Assembly (NCBI GenBank): GCA_017457345.1
Contig: JAFTHR010000076.1
Span: 1-11,167, forward strand
DNA from: Clostridia bacterium
GTDB lineage: Bacteria > Bacillota > Clostridia > Christensenellales > Borkfalkiaceae
DNA length: 11,167 bases
Direction of reading: 5' to 3'
Shown here: positions 1 through 4,947 of the stretch, one piece after another
Layout: each line of letters starts with the position of its first letter
Position numbering within the stretch: position 1 is the first letter of the stretch
The notes under the pieces: model-generated
What the model saw: the letters and a program-made list of their open reading frames with translations, nothing else
Database searches by the model: none
Told to the model about the DNA's origin: nothing
Made by a program: the position numbers and the translations under genes

Positions 1-853
1 GAACCGCAAGCGTTTGTGCGTTCGAAACTTCGTTATCGTAACCCACGGGAACTTTGATATCGGTGTTGTTATTGATATGGTCTTTGTAAACCACCACCTT
101 TTCTTCCCCAACCGTGAAAGTTAAGGTGATTGCAGACGAAGAAGGAGCGCCTGGGCTCACGGCAGAAAGTTCTTCTTTGAAAGTATTCACAAGTTCTTTC
201 CCCGCCTTGGTAAGGTGCACTTGCACGTACGCATAACCGTTCAACGAACCGTGGGAGAATTTTTCCACGTAATCGCTCACGTTCGCATCTTCCAAGCCTT
301 CGATTGCCGCACCGCCTTTGAGCATTTCAAGTTCGCTAGAATAAGCAAACACGGTAATCACCGCTTTTGCGTTCGCTTCGTATTTGGGAACGCTAACGCG
401 GATGGAATAATCGTCTACGATAGAAACGCTATAATCCGAATATCCTTTTCCCACGTAGCGCGCAGCCACTTTATCCGCCGCCGCTTTAAACGACGTTTTA
501 AAGTTCTCGCTTACGTCTGCACTCGTCAATCCATCTTCTTTCGAAGTGAAAATGCCAAAGTCCGGATCCGTGGAAAGGTACAATCCCTTATGCGCCACGT
601 AATCTTCCTTACTTTCCGCCGACAAACTTTCGTAGTCCGATTCCGTGATAACGCCTTCGGGGTAATAGTACGAATAGTACCCGCCACCGTAATCAGCGCC
701 GAGGTCGTATTGCAAAACGACGGGATTCCAACTCTTCGGCAAACCGTCGATTAAGAACGGAATGTCGAACGCGGGAAAGATCGTAAGCAAACACAACGCA
801 ACGGTGACGATGGTTATTAAAATCATCAATGCCACCGATTTTTTCTTGCCCAT
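1..853 (-). CDS. secD: Protein translocase subunit SecD, divergent, N-terminal part (cut by window edge)
   Basis: SecD works with SecF and YajC at the SecYEG channel and uses the proton-motive force to help pull secreted proteins across the membrane. The visible 284 residues begin MGKKKSVALMILITIV, one membrane helix (about residues 6-26), followed by an extracytoplasmic region. Residues about 205-284 resemble the SecD P1 domain: YAYVQVHLTKAGKELVNTF, then ITLTFTVGEEKVV, then a run ending NEVSNAQTLAV, matching the family pattern of a displayed value, a repeated beta-strand unit and a stretch leading to the next helix. The usual GLDLxGG motif after the first helix is replaced by DLGADYGGGYY (residues 50-60). 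The start is fixed by AGGAGG at 860-865, six bases upstream. The later transmembrane helices, and any fusion to SecF, lie outside the window. The identification rests on weak similarity plus the yajC/tgt context. It is a single open frame with no break. Confidence 0.75.
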   Translation of the reverse strand, partial: MGKKKSVALMILITIVTVALCLLTIFPAFDIPFLIDGLPKSWNPVVLQYDLGADYGGGYYSYYYPEGVITESDYESLSAESKEDYVAHKGLYLSTDPDFGIFTSKEDGLTSADVSENFKTSFKAAADKVAARYVGKGYSDYSVSIVDDYSIRVSVPKYEANAKAVITVFAYSSELEMLKGGAAIEGLEDANVSDYVEKFSHGSLNGYAYVQVHLTKAGKELVNTFKEELSAVSPGAPSSSAITLTFTVGEEKVVVYKDHINNNTDIKVPVGYDNEVSNAQTLAV

Positions 854-870
854 TTTTTGCCTCCTGGTTT

Positions 871-885
871 TGCGGATGATCCGCA
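871..885 (-). promoter_or_regulatory. Short hairpin beside the secD ribosome-binding site
   Basis: The 15-base inverted repeat TGCGGATGATCCGCA can form a 6-bp stem with a 3-base loop in the secD mRNA leader. It ends five bases before the AGGAGG at 860-865. It lies downstream of the predicted transcription start, so it would be in the mRNA. It could shape ribosome access or mRNA stability. Function is inferred only. Confidence 0.35.
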
Positions 886-903
886 TAACGATAATACTTT
901 TTC

Positions 904-933
904 ATTATATCGTATTTTTAGCGCCGCCGTCAA
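904..933 (-). promoter_or_regulatory. Sigma-A-type promoter for secD
   Basis: Reading on the minus strand, TTGACG (928-933) and TATAAT (904-909) are separated by 18 bp. This is one mismatch from the TTGACA/TATAAT consensus. The predicted start of transcription falls near 897, giving a leader of roughly 45 bases before the secD ATG. SecD therefore probably does not depend only on readthrough from scfB. Confidence 0.65.
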
Positions 934-950
934 GTTGATCTAGCCAACTT
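932..950. repeat. Inverted repeat at the secD -35 element
   Basis: Two 6-bp arms, AAGTTG (932-937) and CAACTT (945-950), flank a 7-base centre. The inner arm touches the -35 box of the secD promoter. The position suits an operator, but a repeat this short can arise by chance and no regulator gene lies nearby. Confidence 0.25.
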
Positions 951-973
951 AATCGCACTTTTTTCGTTTTTTA

Positions 974-1002
974 TTAAAAAAAACCATTTTTTCCGGGGTT
1001 TT
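974..1002 (-). terminator. Possible weak terminator downstream of scfB
   Basis: On the minus strand AAAACC (1002-997) can pair with GGTTTT (985-980) around an 11-base loop. The 3' arm runs into a long U tract. The stem has only six pairs, so termination would be leaky. It is the best U-tract candidate between scfB and secD. Confidence 0.3.
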
Positions 1003-1035
1003 ACTCCTTACGAAAACGGTTTTATTCTTCTTTTT

Positions 1036-1053
1036 AAAAACACTATGTGTTTT
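1036..1053 (-). terminator. AT-rich hairpin overlapping the scfB stop codon
   Basis: AAAACAC (1037-1043) and GTGTTTT (1047-1053) form a perfect 7-bp stem with a 3-base loop, ending in a short run of U on the minus strand. It overlaps the scfB TAA (1052-1054). It could be a weak terminator or a 3'-end stabiliser. The stem has only two G-C pairs, so this is tentative. Confidence 0.3.
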
Positions 1054-2380
1054 ATTTGCCCATCAGTTTCTTTTCCGCCAAAATATGCATTGCACATTCA
1101 ATGCGCTTTTTCATCATTGCGCACGTGGTTTCGTACGGCTCGTCCATATCGCCGTTATAGTGGTAGTTGTTGGCGCTACAACCGCCCGAACAAATGAATT
1201 TTGCAAAGCAGTTTTCGCACTTTTTACGAGTGAATAAGCAAGAGTTTTTAAACTTCTCGCGAATTTCGGGATGCACGATCCCTTCGAACACGTTCCCAAG
1301 ATAAAAATCCTTTTCTCCCGCAAATTGATGGCAAGGATATAAATCCCCGTTCGGCACAACGGAGAAATACTCGTTCCCCGCGCCGCAAGCCGAAACGCGC
1401 TTAGAAAGGCAAGGTCCGCCCTCTAAATCTACGTTAAAATGGAAGAAATTAAAGCCCTGCCCTGCTGCGTAGCGCTTTAAATACTCGTCGCAAAGGTTTT
1501 CGTATTCCTTTTCGATCGCAGGCACATGCTCCGCCTTGATTTGCAGATCTTCTATCTCCGTTACAACCGGTTCCATAGAAATGGAATCAAAGCCTTGATC
1601 GGCAATGAATAAAACGTCCTTTGCAAAATCCAAATTCTTTGCCGTGAACGTACCGCGAACGTAGTAGTGCTTATCCCCACGCAGTTGCACGAACTTCTTG
1701 ATTTTATCAATGATTAAAGCGTACGTTCCTTTGCCGTTGATCGATTTACGAATCTCGTCGTGTACTTCCGGTCTACCGTCTAAAGAAAGCACCACGTTTT
1801 CCATTTCAGCGTTGAAAAACTCAATTACCTCGTCGTTCAAAAGAAGGGCGTTGGTCGTGGTGGTAAACAGGAATTTTTTGCCGTGCTTTTCCCCTTGTTC
1901 TTTGGCGTACGCCACCGTCTTTTTAATTACTTCGTAATTCATAAGCGGTTCGCCGCCGAAAAAATCCATTTCCAAAACGCGGCGCTTACCGCTGTTTTCA
2001 ATCAAGAAATCTACCGCTGCTTTTGCCGTTTCAAAACTCATAGATTCGCGTTTGGAATGGTACGCGCCTTCGTCTGCAAAACAATATCGGCAGCGGAAGT
2101 TGCAATCGTGGCAAATGTGAATACAAAGCGCTTTTACTTCGTTCGATTTCACGGGGTACGCCTTCACTTCTTCCTTAAAGAGCAATCCTTGATCTTTGAG
2201 CGCCGAAACGTCTGCAAGCGCTTCTTTAATTTGCTCGTCCGTAAGATAGGTGACGTCTACGTCCTGCCCCAGTTCCTTGGCTTTGATAACGTCCGCCGTG
2301 GCTTGGTCGCATTCGTGCAAAGAGCCGCTGCCTACGTCGTAAATATAATTTTTGTCGTGATAAGAAAATACGTGTATCAT
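1052..2380 (-). CDS. scfB: SCIFF peptide maturase, radical SAM/SPASM enzyme
   Basis: This radical SAM enzyme uses S-adenosylmethionine and iron-sulfur clusters to form a thioether cross-link in the six-cysteine ScfA peptide (characterised relatives: CteB and Tte1186). The 442 residues start with a leader-binding, RRE-like region (about 1-80). The radical SAM domain follows, with the CX3CX2C cluster motif C93-C97-C100, GGEP at 142-145 and TTTTNA at 173-178. The C-terminal SPASM domain has cysteines at 324, 332, 350, 381, 388, 391, 397, 401 and 420, including CENC and CSGGC, enough for two auxiliary 4Fe-4S clusters. An in-frame TGA two codons upstream forces the ATG at 2380, and the start MIHVFSYHD matches the family. 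No proper Shine-Dalgarno sequence lies within 20 bases of it, which is unusual here. The gene follows scfA by 113 bp, separated by an intrinsic terminator. The cytoplasmic enzyme is complete, with no frameshift. Confidence 0.96.
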   Translation of the reverse strand: MIHVFSYHDKNYIYDVGSGSLHECDQATADVIKAKELGQDVDVTYLTDEQIKEALADVSALKDQGLLFKEEVKAYPVKSNEVKALCIHICHDCNFRCRYCFADEGAYHSKRESMSFETAKAAVDFLIENSGKRRVLEMDFFGGEPLMNYEVIKKTVAYAKEQGEKHGKKFLFTTTTNALLLNDEVIEFFNAEMENVVLSLDGRPEVHDEIRKSINGKGTYALIIDKIKKFVQLRGDKHYYVRGTFTAKNLDFAKDVLFIADQGFDSISMEPVVTEIEDLQIKAEHVPAIEKEYENLCDEYLKRYAAGQGFNFFHFNVDLEGGPCLSKRVSACGAGNEYFSVVPNGDLYPCHQFAGEKDFYLGNVFEGIVHPEIREKFKNSCLFTRKKCENCFAKFICSGGCSANNYHYNGDMDEPYETTCAMMKKRIECAMHILAEKKLMGK

Positions 2381-2397
2381 TTTTCAAATAAAACGCA

Positions 2398-2416
2398 GGG
2401 AACGCTCAGCGATCCC
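2398..2416 (-). promoter_or_regulatory. Hairpin in the scfB leader
   Basis: GGGA (2398-2401) and TCCC (2413-2416) pair outside CGC (2403-2405) and GCG (2409-2411), with one A/A (minus strand T/T) mismatch and a 3-base loop. The structure ends 17 bases before the scfB ATG. The only purine-rich Shine-Dalgarno-like run (around 2421-2432) is on the far side of the hairpin. It may lower or control scfB translation. Confidence 0.35.
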
Positions 2417-2446
2417 CGCTTTCCTTTTTTGGTTTGATTATGCGGC

Positions 2447-2474
2447 AAAAAAGGGCGCGTAAAACCTACGCGCC
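2447..2474 (-). terminator. Intrinsic terminator or attenuator between scfA and scfB
   Basis: Minus-strand GGCGCGTA (2474-2467) pairs perfectly with TACGCGCC (2461-2454) around a 5-base loop, followed at once by C and six T (2452-2447). This is a textbook rho-independent terminator, 19 bases after the scfA stop. I saw no good promoter between it and scfB, so scfB is probably expressed by partial readthrough, giving much more peptide than enzyme. Confidence 0.85.
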
Positions 2475-2493
2475 GAATACCGCGTTTTCGTGA

Positions 2494-2646
2494 TTACTTT
2501 TGTTCGATCTTTTCTTCGCGAGTCACTCTTTCGCAGGATTGATTGCCTACGGTGCAGCTCGTTTTGCAAGCCGATTGACAAGTGCTTCTGCATTCGCCGC
2601 AAGCGGTCACTTTCTTTTCTTGGGGTTTTGCAATCGTTTTAATCAT
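2494..2646 (-). CDS. scfA: SCIFF six-cysteine ranthipeptide precursor
   Basis: This 50-residue precursor is the substrate of the adjacent radical SAM maturase. It has a short leader, MIKTIAKPQEKKVTA, whose IKT motif is conserved in the family, then the core CGECRSTCQSACKTSC followed by TVGNQSC. The six cysteines are at 16, 19, 23, 27, 31 and 38. By alignment with the Clostridium thermocellum peptide CteA, whose cross-link I recall as Cys32-Thr37, the expected thioether joins Cys27 to Thr32. The tail after Cys38, ERVTREEKIEQK, seems a little longer than usual. The ATG at 2646 has AGGAG (2656-2660) nine bases upstream. It has its own promoter (2685-2713) and terminator (2447-2474), as suits a highly expressed peptide. 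The mature peptide's role is not established. Ranthipeptides have been linked to population-level control in clostridia, which is literature knowledge and not visible here. Confidence 0.96.
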   Translation of the reverse strand: MIKTIAKPQEKKVTACGECRSTCQSACKTSCTVGNQSCERVTREEKIEQK

Positions 2647-2684
2647 AATACGTTTCTCCTAACTGAATTGAGATTGTTATTTGT

Positions 2685-2713
2685 ATTATAATACACTTTC
2701 ATTAAAAATGCAA
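2685..2713 (-). promoter_or_regulatory. Promoter for scfA
   Basis: On the minus strand TTGCAT (2708-2713) and a perfect TATAAT (2685-2690) are 17 bp apart. The -35 matches consensus in its first three bases only. It lies in the 85-bp gap after the TIGR04086-type gene and gives a leader of about 30 bases ending in AGGAG and the scfA ATG. The gap holds no clear terminator, so readthrough from upstream is also possible. Confidence 0.65.
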
Positions 2714-2731
2714 GCGGTTTTTTTAATAAAA

Positions 2732-3106
2732 TCAGGATTTTTTCAAGTTCACCGATAAAACGCCGCCGATCCCGCCGATTACTACGCCGAATAAGAGTTC
2801 TAAAAGAAACGCACGCGGAACACTTCCGCCGATTGCGGAAAAGGTAAAGCAGGTGAGCATAAGTGCTAACGCCCCCACTATCACGCCTTTTAAAAGCCCT
2901 TTGCTCTCTCGAAGCGATAACAAACACCCCGCGATAACCGCAAGCGCTTTAATCACTACCGTGACGGGGCGAATTACGCCGTTCGGCAGGTTAAAAATTC
3001 TTAAAATCGCCGCAAATAAAAAGGTGAGCAGTAGCGCCGCCACAACGGAAAGGAGCACGCCTTTCACCACTTGGAACGCGCCTGAAAAATTAGTTTCTCG
3101 AAACAT
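2732..3106 (-). CDS. Small four-helix membrane protein, TIGR04086-like
   Basis: This is a 124-residue hydrophobic protein with four likely membrane helices at about 16-37, 45-63, 70-91 and 99-118. The last is glycine-rich (GVVIGGIGGVLSV). The N-terminus (MFRETNFSGAFQVVKG) and the LKKS tail are short and polar. Size, topology and placement beside scfA fit the TIGR04086 family (YrzE-like) of uncharacterised Firmicutes membrane proteins. There are no catalytic motifs, and function is unknown. The frequent neighbourhood with SCIFF suggests a role with the peptide or with the Sec machinery, which is inference. The start is set by GGAGG (3114-3118) eight bases before the ATG, and that site is buried in a hairpin (3114-3137). 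The gene follows yajC by 52 bp and is probably co-transcribed with it. Confidence 0.85.
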   Translation of the reverse strand: MFRETNFSGAFQVVKGVLLSVVAALLLTFLFAAILRIFNLPNGVIRPVTVVIKALAVIAGCLLSLRESKGLLKGVIVGALALMLTCFTFSAIGGSVPRAFLLELLFGVVIGGIGGVLSVNLKKS

Positions 3107-3137
3107 AAAAACACCTCCGCATTATCGTATGCGGAGG
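3107..3137 (-). promoter_or_regulatory. Hairpin after yajC that sequesters the next gene's ribosome-binding site
   Basis: CCTCCGCAT (3114-3122) and ATGCGGAGG (3129-3137) are perfect 9-bp complements around a 6-base loop. On the minus-strand RNA the 3' arm carries GGAGG, the ribosome-binding site of the membrane-protein gene starting at 3106. The arm is followed by UGUUUUU, so the same element resembles an intrinsic terminator for yajC. Both readings predict reduced expression of the downstream gene relative to yajC. The structure is seen directly; its effect is inferred. Confidence 0.7.
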
Positions 3138-3158
3138 GTTAGGTTTAATATGAGTAAA

Positions 3159-3578
3159 TTATTCGGCTTTTTCTTCCGTTTTTACTTCTTCCGTTTCAGG
3201 AGCGGTTTCTACCACTTCTTCTTTGGTTTCTTCCTTTACTTCTTCTTTTACTTCTGCCTTAGGTTCTTCTTTCTTTACAACGGCATCCGTTTGGTAAACC
3301 GCTTGTTTATCGAACTTAATGCAGCACTTGCCGCTCTTTTCCGTACCCGTTTCAAGAACGAAGGTATTATCTTCGGGGCATACTTCTACCACGATACCGC
3401 AAATCCCGCCGATCGTTTTCACTTTGTTGCCGGGTTGAATTGCATCAAGCATTGCTTTCGTTTCTTCTTGTCTCTTCTTTTGCGAACGGCTATTGAACAC
3501 GAACATTACCACGATAATCGCTACCATAATAACGATCAAAATCCAACTACCTGCACTACTTGCTAATAAATTATACAT
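3159..3578 (-). CDS. yajC: Preprotein translocase subunit YajC
   Basis: YajC is a small single-span membrane protein that associates with SecDF at the Sec translocon. The 139 residues begin MYNLLASSAGSWIL, with one helix (about 11-29). The conserved cytoplasmic core follows: RSQKKRQEETKAMLDAIQPG, then NKVKTIGGICGIVVEV (51-66) and the beta-rich stretch to about 97. A frame extends eight codons further upstream to 3602, but AAGGAG at 3588-3593 fits the ATG at 3578 and would lie inside the longer version, so the shorter start is right. The tail (about 102-139) is low-complexity, rich in Glu, Lys and Val/Thr, and longer than in minimal homologues. Four cysteines (60, 67, 85, 86) are an oddity for a YajC. 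It follows tgt by 137 bp, a classic tgt-yajC order. Confidence 0.95.
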   Translation of the reverse strand: MYNLLASSAGSWILIVIMVAIIVVMFVFNSRSQKKRQEETKAMLDAIQPGNKVKTIGGICGIVVEVCPEDNTFVLETGTEKSGKCCIKFDKQAVYQTDAVVKKEEPKAEVKEEVKEETKEEVVETAPETEEVKTEEKAE

Positions 3579-3587
3579 AGGTTCTTT

Positions 3588-3593
3588 CTCCTT
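3588..3593 (-). promoter_or_regulatory. Ribosome-binding site that decides the yajC start
   Basis: AAGGAG on the minus strand lies nine bases before the ATG at 3578. The in-frame ATG at 3602 has no such site, and its coding sequence would include this one. The start at 3578 is therefore preferred. Confidence 0.8.
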
Positions 3594-3613
3594 GTTTTTC
3601 AATCTATACTACA

Positions 3614-3643
3614 ATAATACCTTTTTTTTTTCGATTTTAGCAA
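3614..3643 (-). promoter_or_regulatory. Possible promoter for yajC
   Basis: TTGCTA (3638-3643; four of six consensus bases) and TATTAT (3614-3619; five of six) are 18 bp apart on the minus strand, in the 137-bp gap after tgt. The spacer contains a long A tract. No clear terminator follows tgt, so yajC may have both readthrough and this promoter. Confidence 0.4.
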
Positions 3644-3715
3644 GTGTTTCCAATCGATTTTTCTTTATTTTTCTTCGATTTTCATAAACTTTTCACTTAT
3701 TCTTGCCAAAAACGA

Positions 3716-4846
3716 TTACCATTTGCCCGTGCCGCCGTACTTTTTGTAGAATTCGGCAACGTACTCTTTCACGTAGCCACCCAAAATCGCTTGGCGCAAA
3801 CCCTTCATCAGTTTATGCAAGAAGGTCACGTTATGCAAACTCAATAACATTGCCCCGTACATTTCCCCCGTGTTTATAAGGTGACGTAAATACGCTTTGG
3901 TGTAATGCTTGCAGCAATAACAATCGCACTCTTCGTCTAACGGAGAGAAGTCTTCTTTGAACTTACCGTTTCGAACGACTACCCGCCCGTGAGAAGTCAT
4001 TGCCGTGCCGTTTCTTGCAATCCGCGTAGCAAGAACGCAATCGAACATATCCACCCCGCGGAGCGTGCCTTCAATTAAACAATCGGGCGATCCCACGCCC
4101 ATTAAATACCTAGGAACGTCGGTTGGTAAAAGCGGTTGCAAATCGTCTAACAATTCATACATAAGCGGTTTCGGTTCACCCACCGAAAGTCCGCCGATAG
4201 CAATCCCGTGTTTCACGAACGGCAACGTGCGCTCTAAACTAGCGCGGCGCAAATCCTTATACATATTCCCTTGCACAATCGGGAAAAGCGCTTGCTCGGG
4301 TTTGTTGTGATACTTATAGCACCGTTCTAGCCAAGCCGCCGTGCGCTTCATAGCCGCTTCCGCTTGAGCGTGCGTGTAGCCGTATTCACTACACTCGTCG
4401 AACGCCATAATGATATCCGCGCCCAAATTTTGTTCTACTTCGATCGCGCGCTCGGGCGTGAAGAAATGTTTGCTTCCGTCGATATTCGAAGAGAACTCAA
4501 CCCCCGAATCGGTAATTTTATTCAAGTTCCCAAGCGAGAAAACTTGAAATCCGCCGCTATCGGTTAAAATGGGTTTATTCCAGTTCATAAAGGAGTGCAA
4601 TCCGCCCGCTTCTTTCACGATATTATCGCCGGGGCGCATATATAAGTGATAGGTGTTCGCAAGCAAAATTTGCGTACCTGCCTCCTCCAAATCACGCGGG
4701 AACATCCCTTTTACCGTTGCCTGCGTGCCTACAGGCATATACACCGGCGTTTCAATATCGCCGTGCGGAGTGTGAAGTATCCCCGCTCTTGCGCCCGTTT
4801 CCGGATCGGTTTTTATCAGTTCAAAAGAAAAGTATTCGTTATTCAT
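3716..4846 (-). CDS. tgt: tRNA-guanine transglycosylase (queuosine biosynthesis)
   Basis: This cytoplasmic enzyme exchanges guanine at the wobble position (34) of GUN-anticodon tRNAs for a queuosine precursor (preQ1 in bacteria). The 376-residue length is normal for bacterial TGT, a TIM barrel with a zinc site. Visible landmarks are TDSGGFQVFSL with Asp96 for base recognition, AFDEC at 148-152, FPIVQG at 188-193, GGLSVGE at 218-224, and MFDCV with Asp269 as the expected nucleophile. The zinc ligands are Cys307, Cys309, Cys312 and His338, in the family spacing CXCX2CX25H. Family members usually have Pro-Thr-Arg after that Asp, but here it is Ala273-Thr-Arg. The start (MNNEYFSFELIKTD) is preceded by GGAAAGAGA and its own promoter. 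Linkage to yajC and secD is widespread in bacteria. The gene is complete. Confidence 0.98.
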   Translation of the reverse strand: MNNEYFSFELIKTDPETGARAGILHTPHGDIETPVYMPVGTQATVKGMFPRDLEEAGTQILLANTYHLYMRPGDNIVKEAGGLHSFMNWNKPILTDSGGFQVFSLGNLNKITDSGVEFSSNIDGSKHFFTPERAIEVEQNLGADIIMAFDECSEYGYTHAQAEAAMKRTAAWLERCYKYHNKPEQALFPIVQGNMYKDLRRASLERTLPFVKHGIAIGGLSVGEPKPLMYELLDDLQPLLPTDVPRYLMGVGSPDCLIEGTLRGVDMFDCVLATRIARNGTAMTSHGRVVVRNGKFKEDFSPLDEECDCYCCKHYTKAYLRHLINTGEMYGAMLLSLHNVTFLHKLMKGLRQAILGGYVKEYVAEFYKKYGGTGKW

Positions 4847-4875
4847 TGTTCTCTTTCCGTTTTCTATTTTGAACG

Positions 4876-4904
4876 ATTATACCACAACGCCGAAAAAAAA
4901 GCAA
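4876..4904 (-). promoter_or_regulatory. Promoter for tgt
   Basis: TTGCTT (4899-4904) and a perfect TATAAT (4876-4881) are 17 bp apart on the minus strand. The transcription start would be near 4869, giving a leader of about 22 bases. The -35 box touches the T tract of the upstream terminator (4905-4934), a compact arrangement that separates the ABC operon from tgt. Confidence 0.65.
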
Positions 4905-4934
4905 GAAAAAAACAGCCCGACTGAGGACTGTTTT
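4905..4934 (-). terminator. Intrinsic terminator of the ABC exporter operon
   Basis: Ten base pairs between 4909-4918 and 4925-4934, with a 6-base loop, are followed by a T tract on the minus strand. The one imperfect pair is G-U in the minus-strand RNA but A-C on the other strand, which supports minus-strand use. It lies 13 bases after the transporter stop codon. Confidence 0.85.
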
Positions 4935-4947
4935 CTCTATCCCTTTC

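Noticed and set aside
215..754. 179-residue open frame on the plus strand.
   Set aside because: It is antisense to the SecD coding sequence, has no ribosome-binding site and no recognisable domain. The same applies to the other plus-strand frames opposite scfB, yajC, the ABC genes and clpB.
949..987. A 12-codon frame (MVFFNKKRKKCD) downstream of a TAAGGAG at 1004-1010, upstream of secD, resembling a secretion-monitoring leader peptide.
   Set aside because: The spacing to the ATG is 16 bases, too long, the peptide is very short, and it ends upstream of the predicted secD promoter, so it would not be on the main secD transcript.
2643..2927. 94-residue minus-strand frame overlapping the end of the membrane-protein gene and the scfA promoter.
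   Set aside because: It is in another frame of a well-supported membrane protein, has low-complexity Arg/Asn content and runs through the scfA promoter.
3579..3602. Longer yajC start at 3602, adding MKNKEKEP.
   Set aside because: The AAGGAG for the start at 3578 lies inside these codons, and the added residues are not part of the YajC family start.
3631..3690. Several copies of AAAATCGA-like octamers in the tgt-yajC gap.
   Set aside because: The region is strongly A/T-biased and the copies are irregularly spaced; no CRISPR or iteron pattern is formed.
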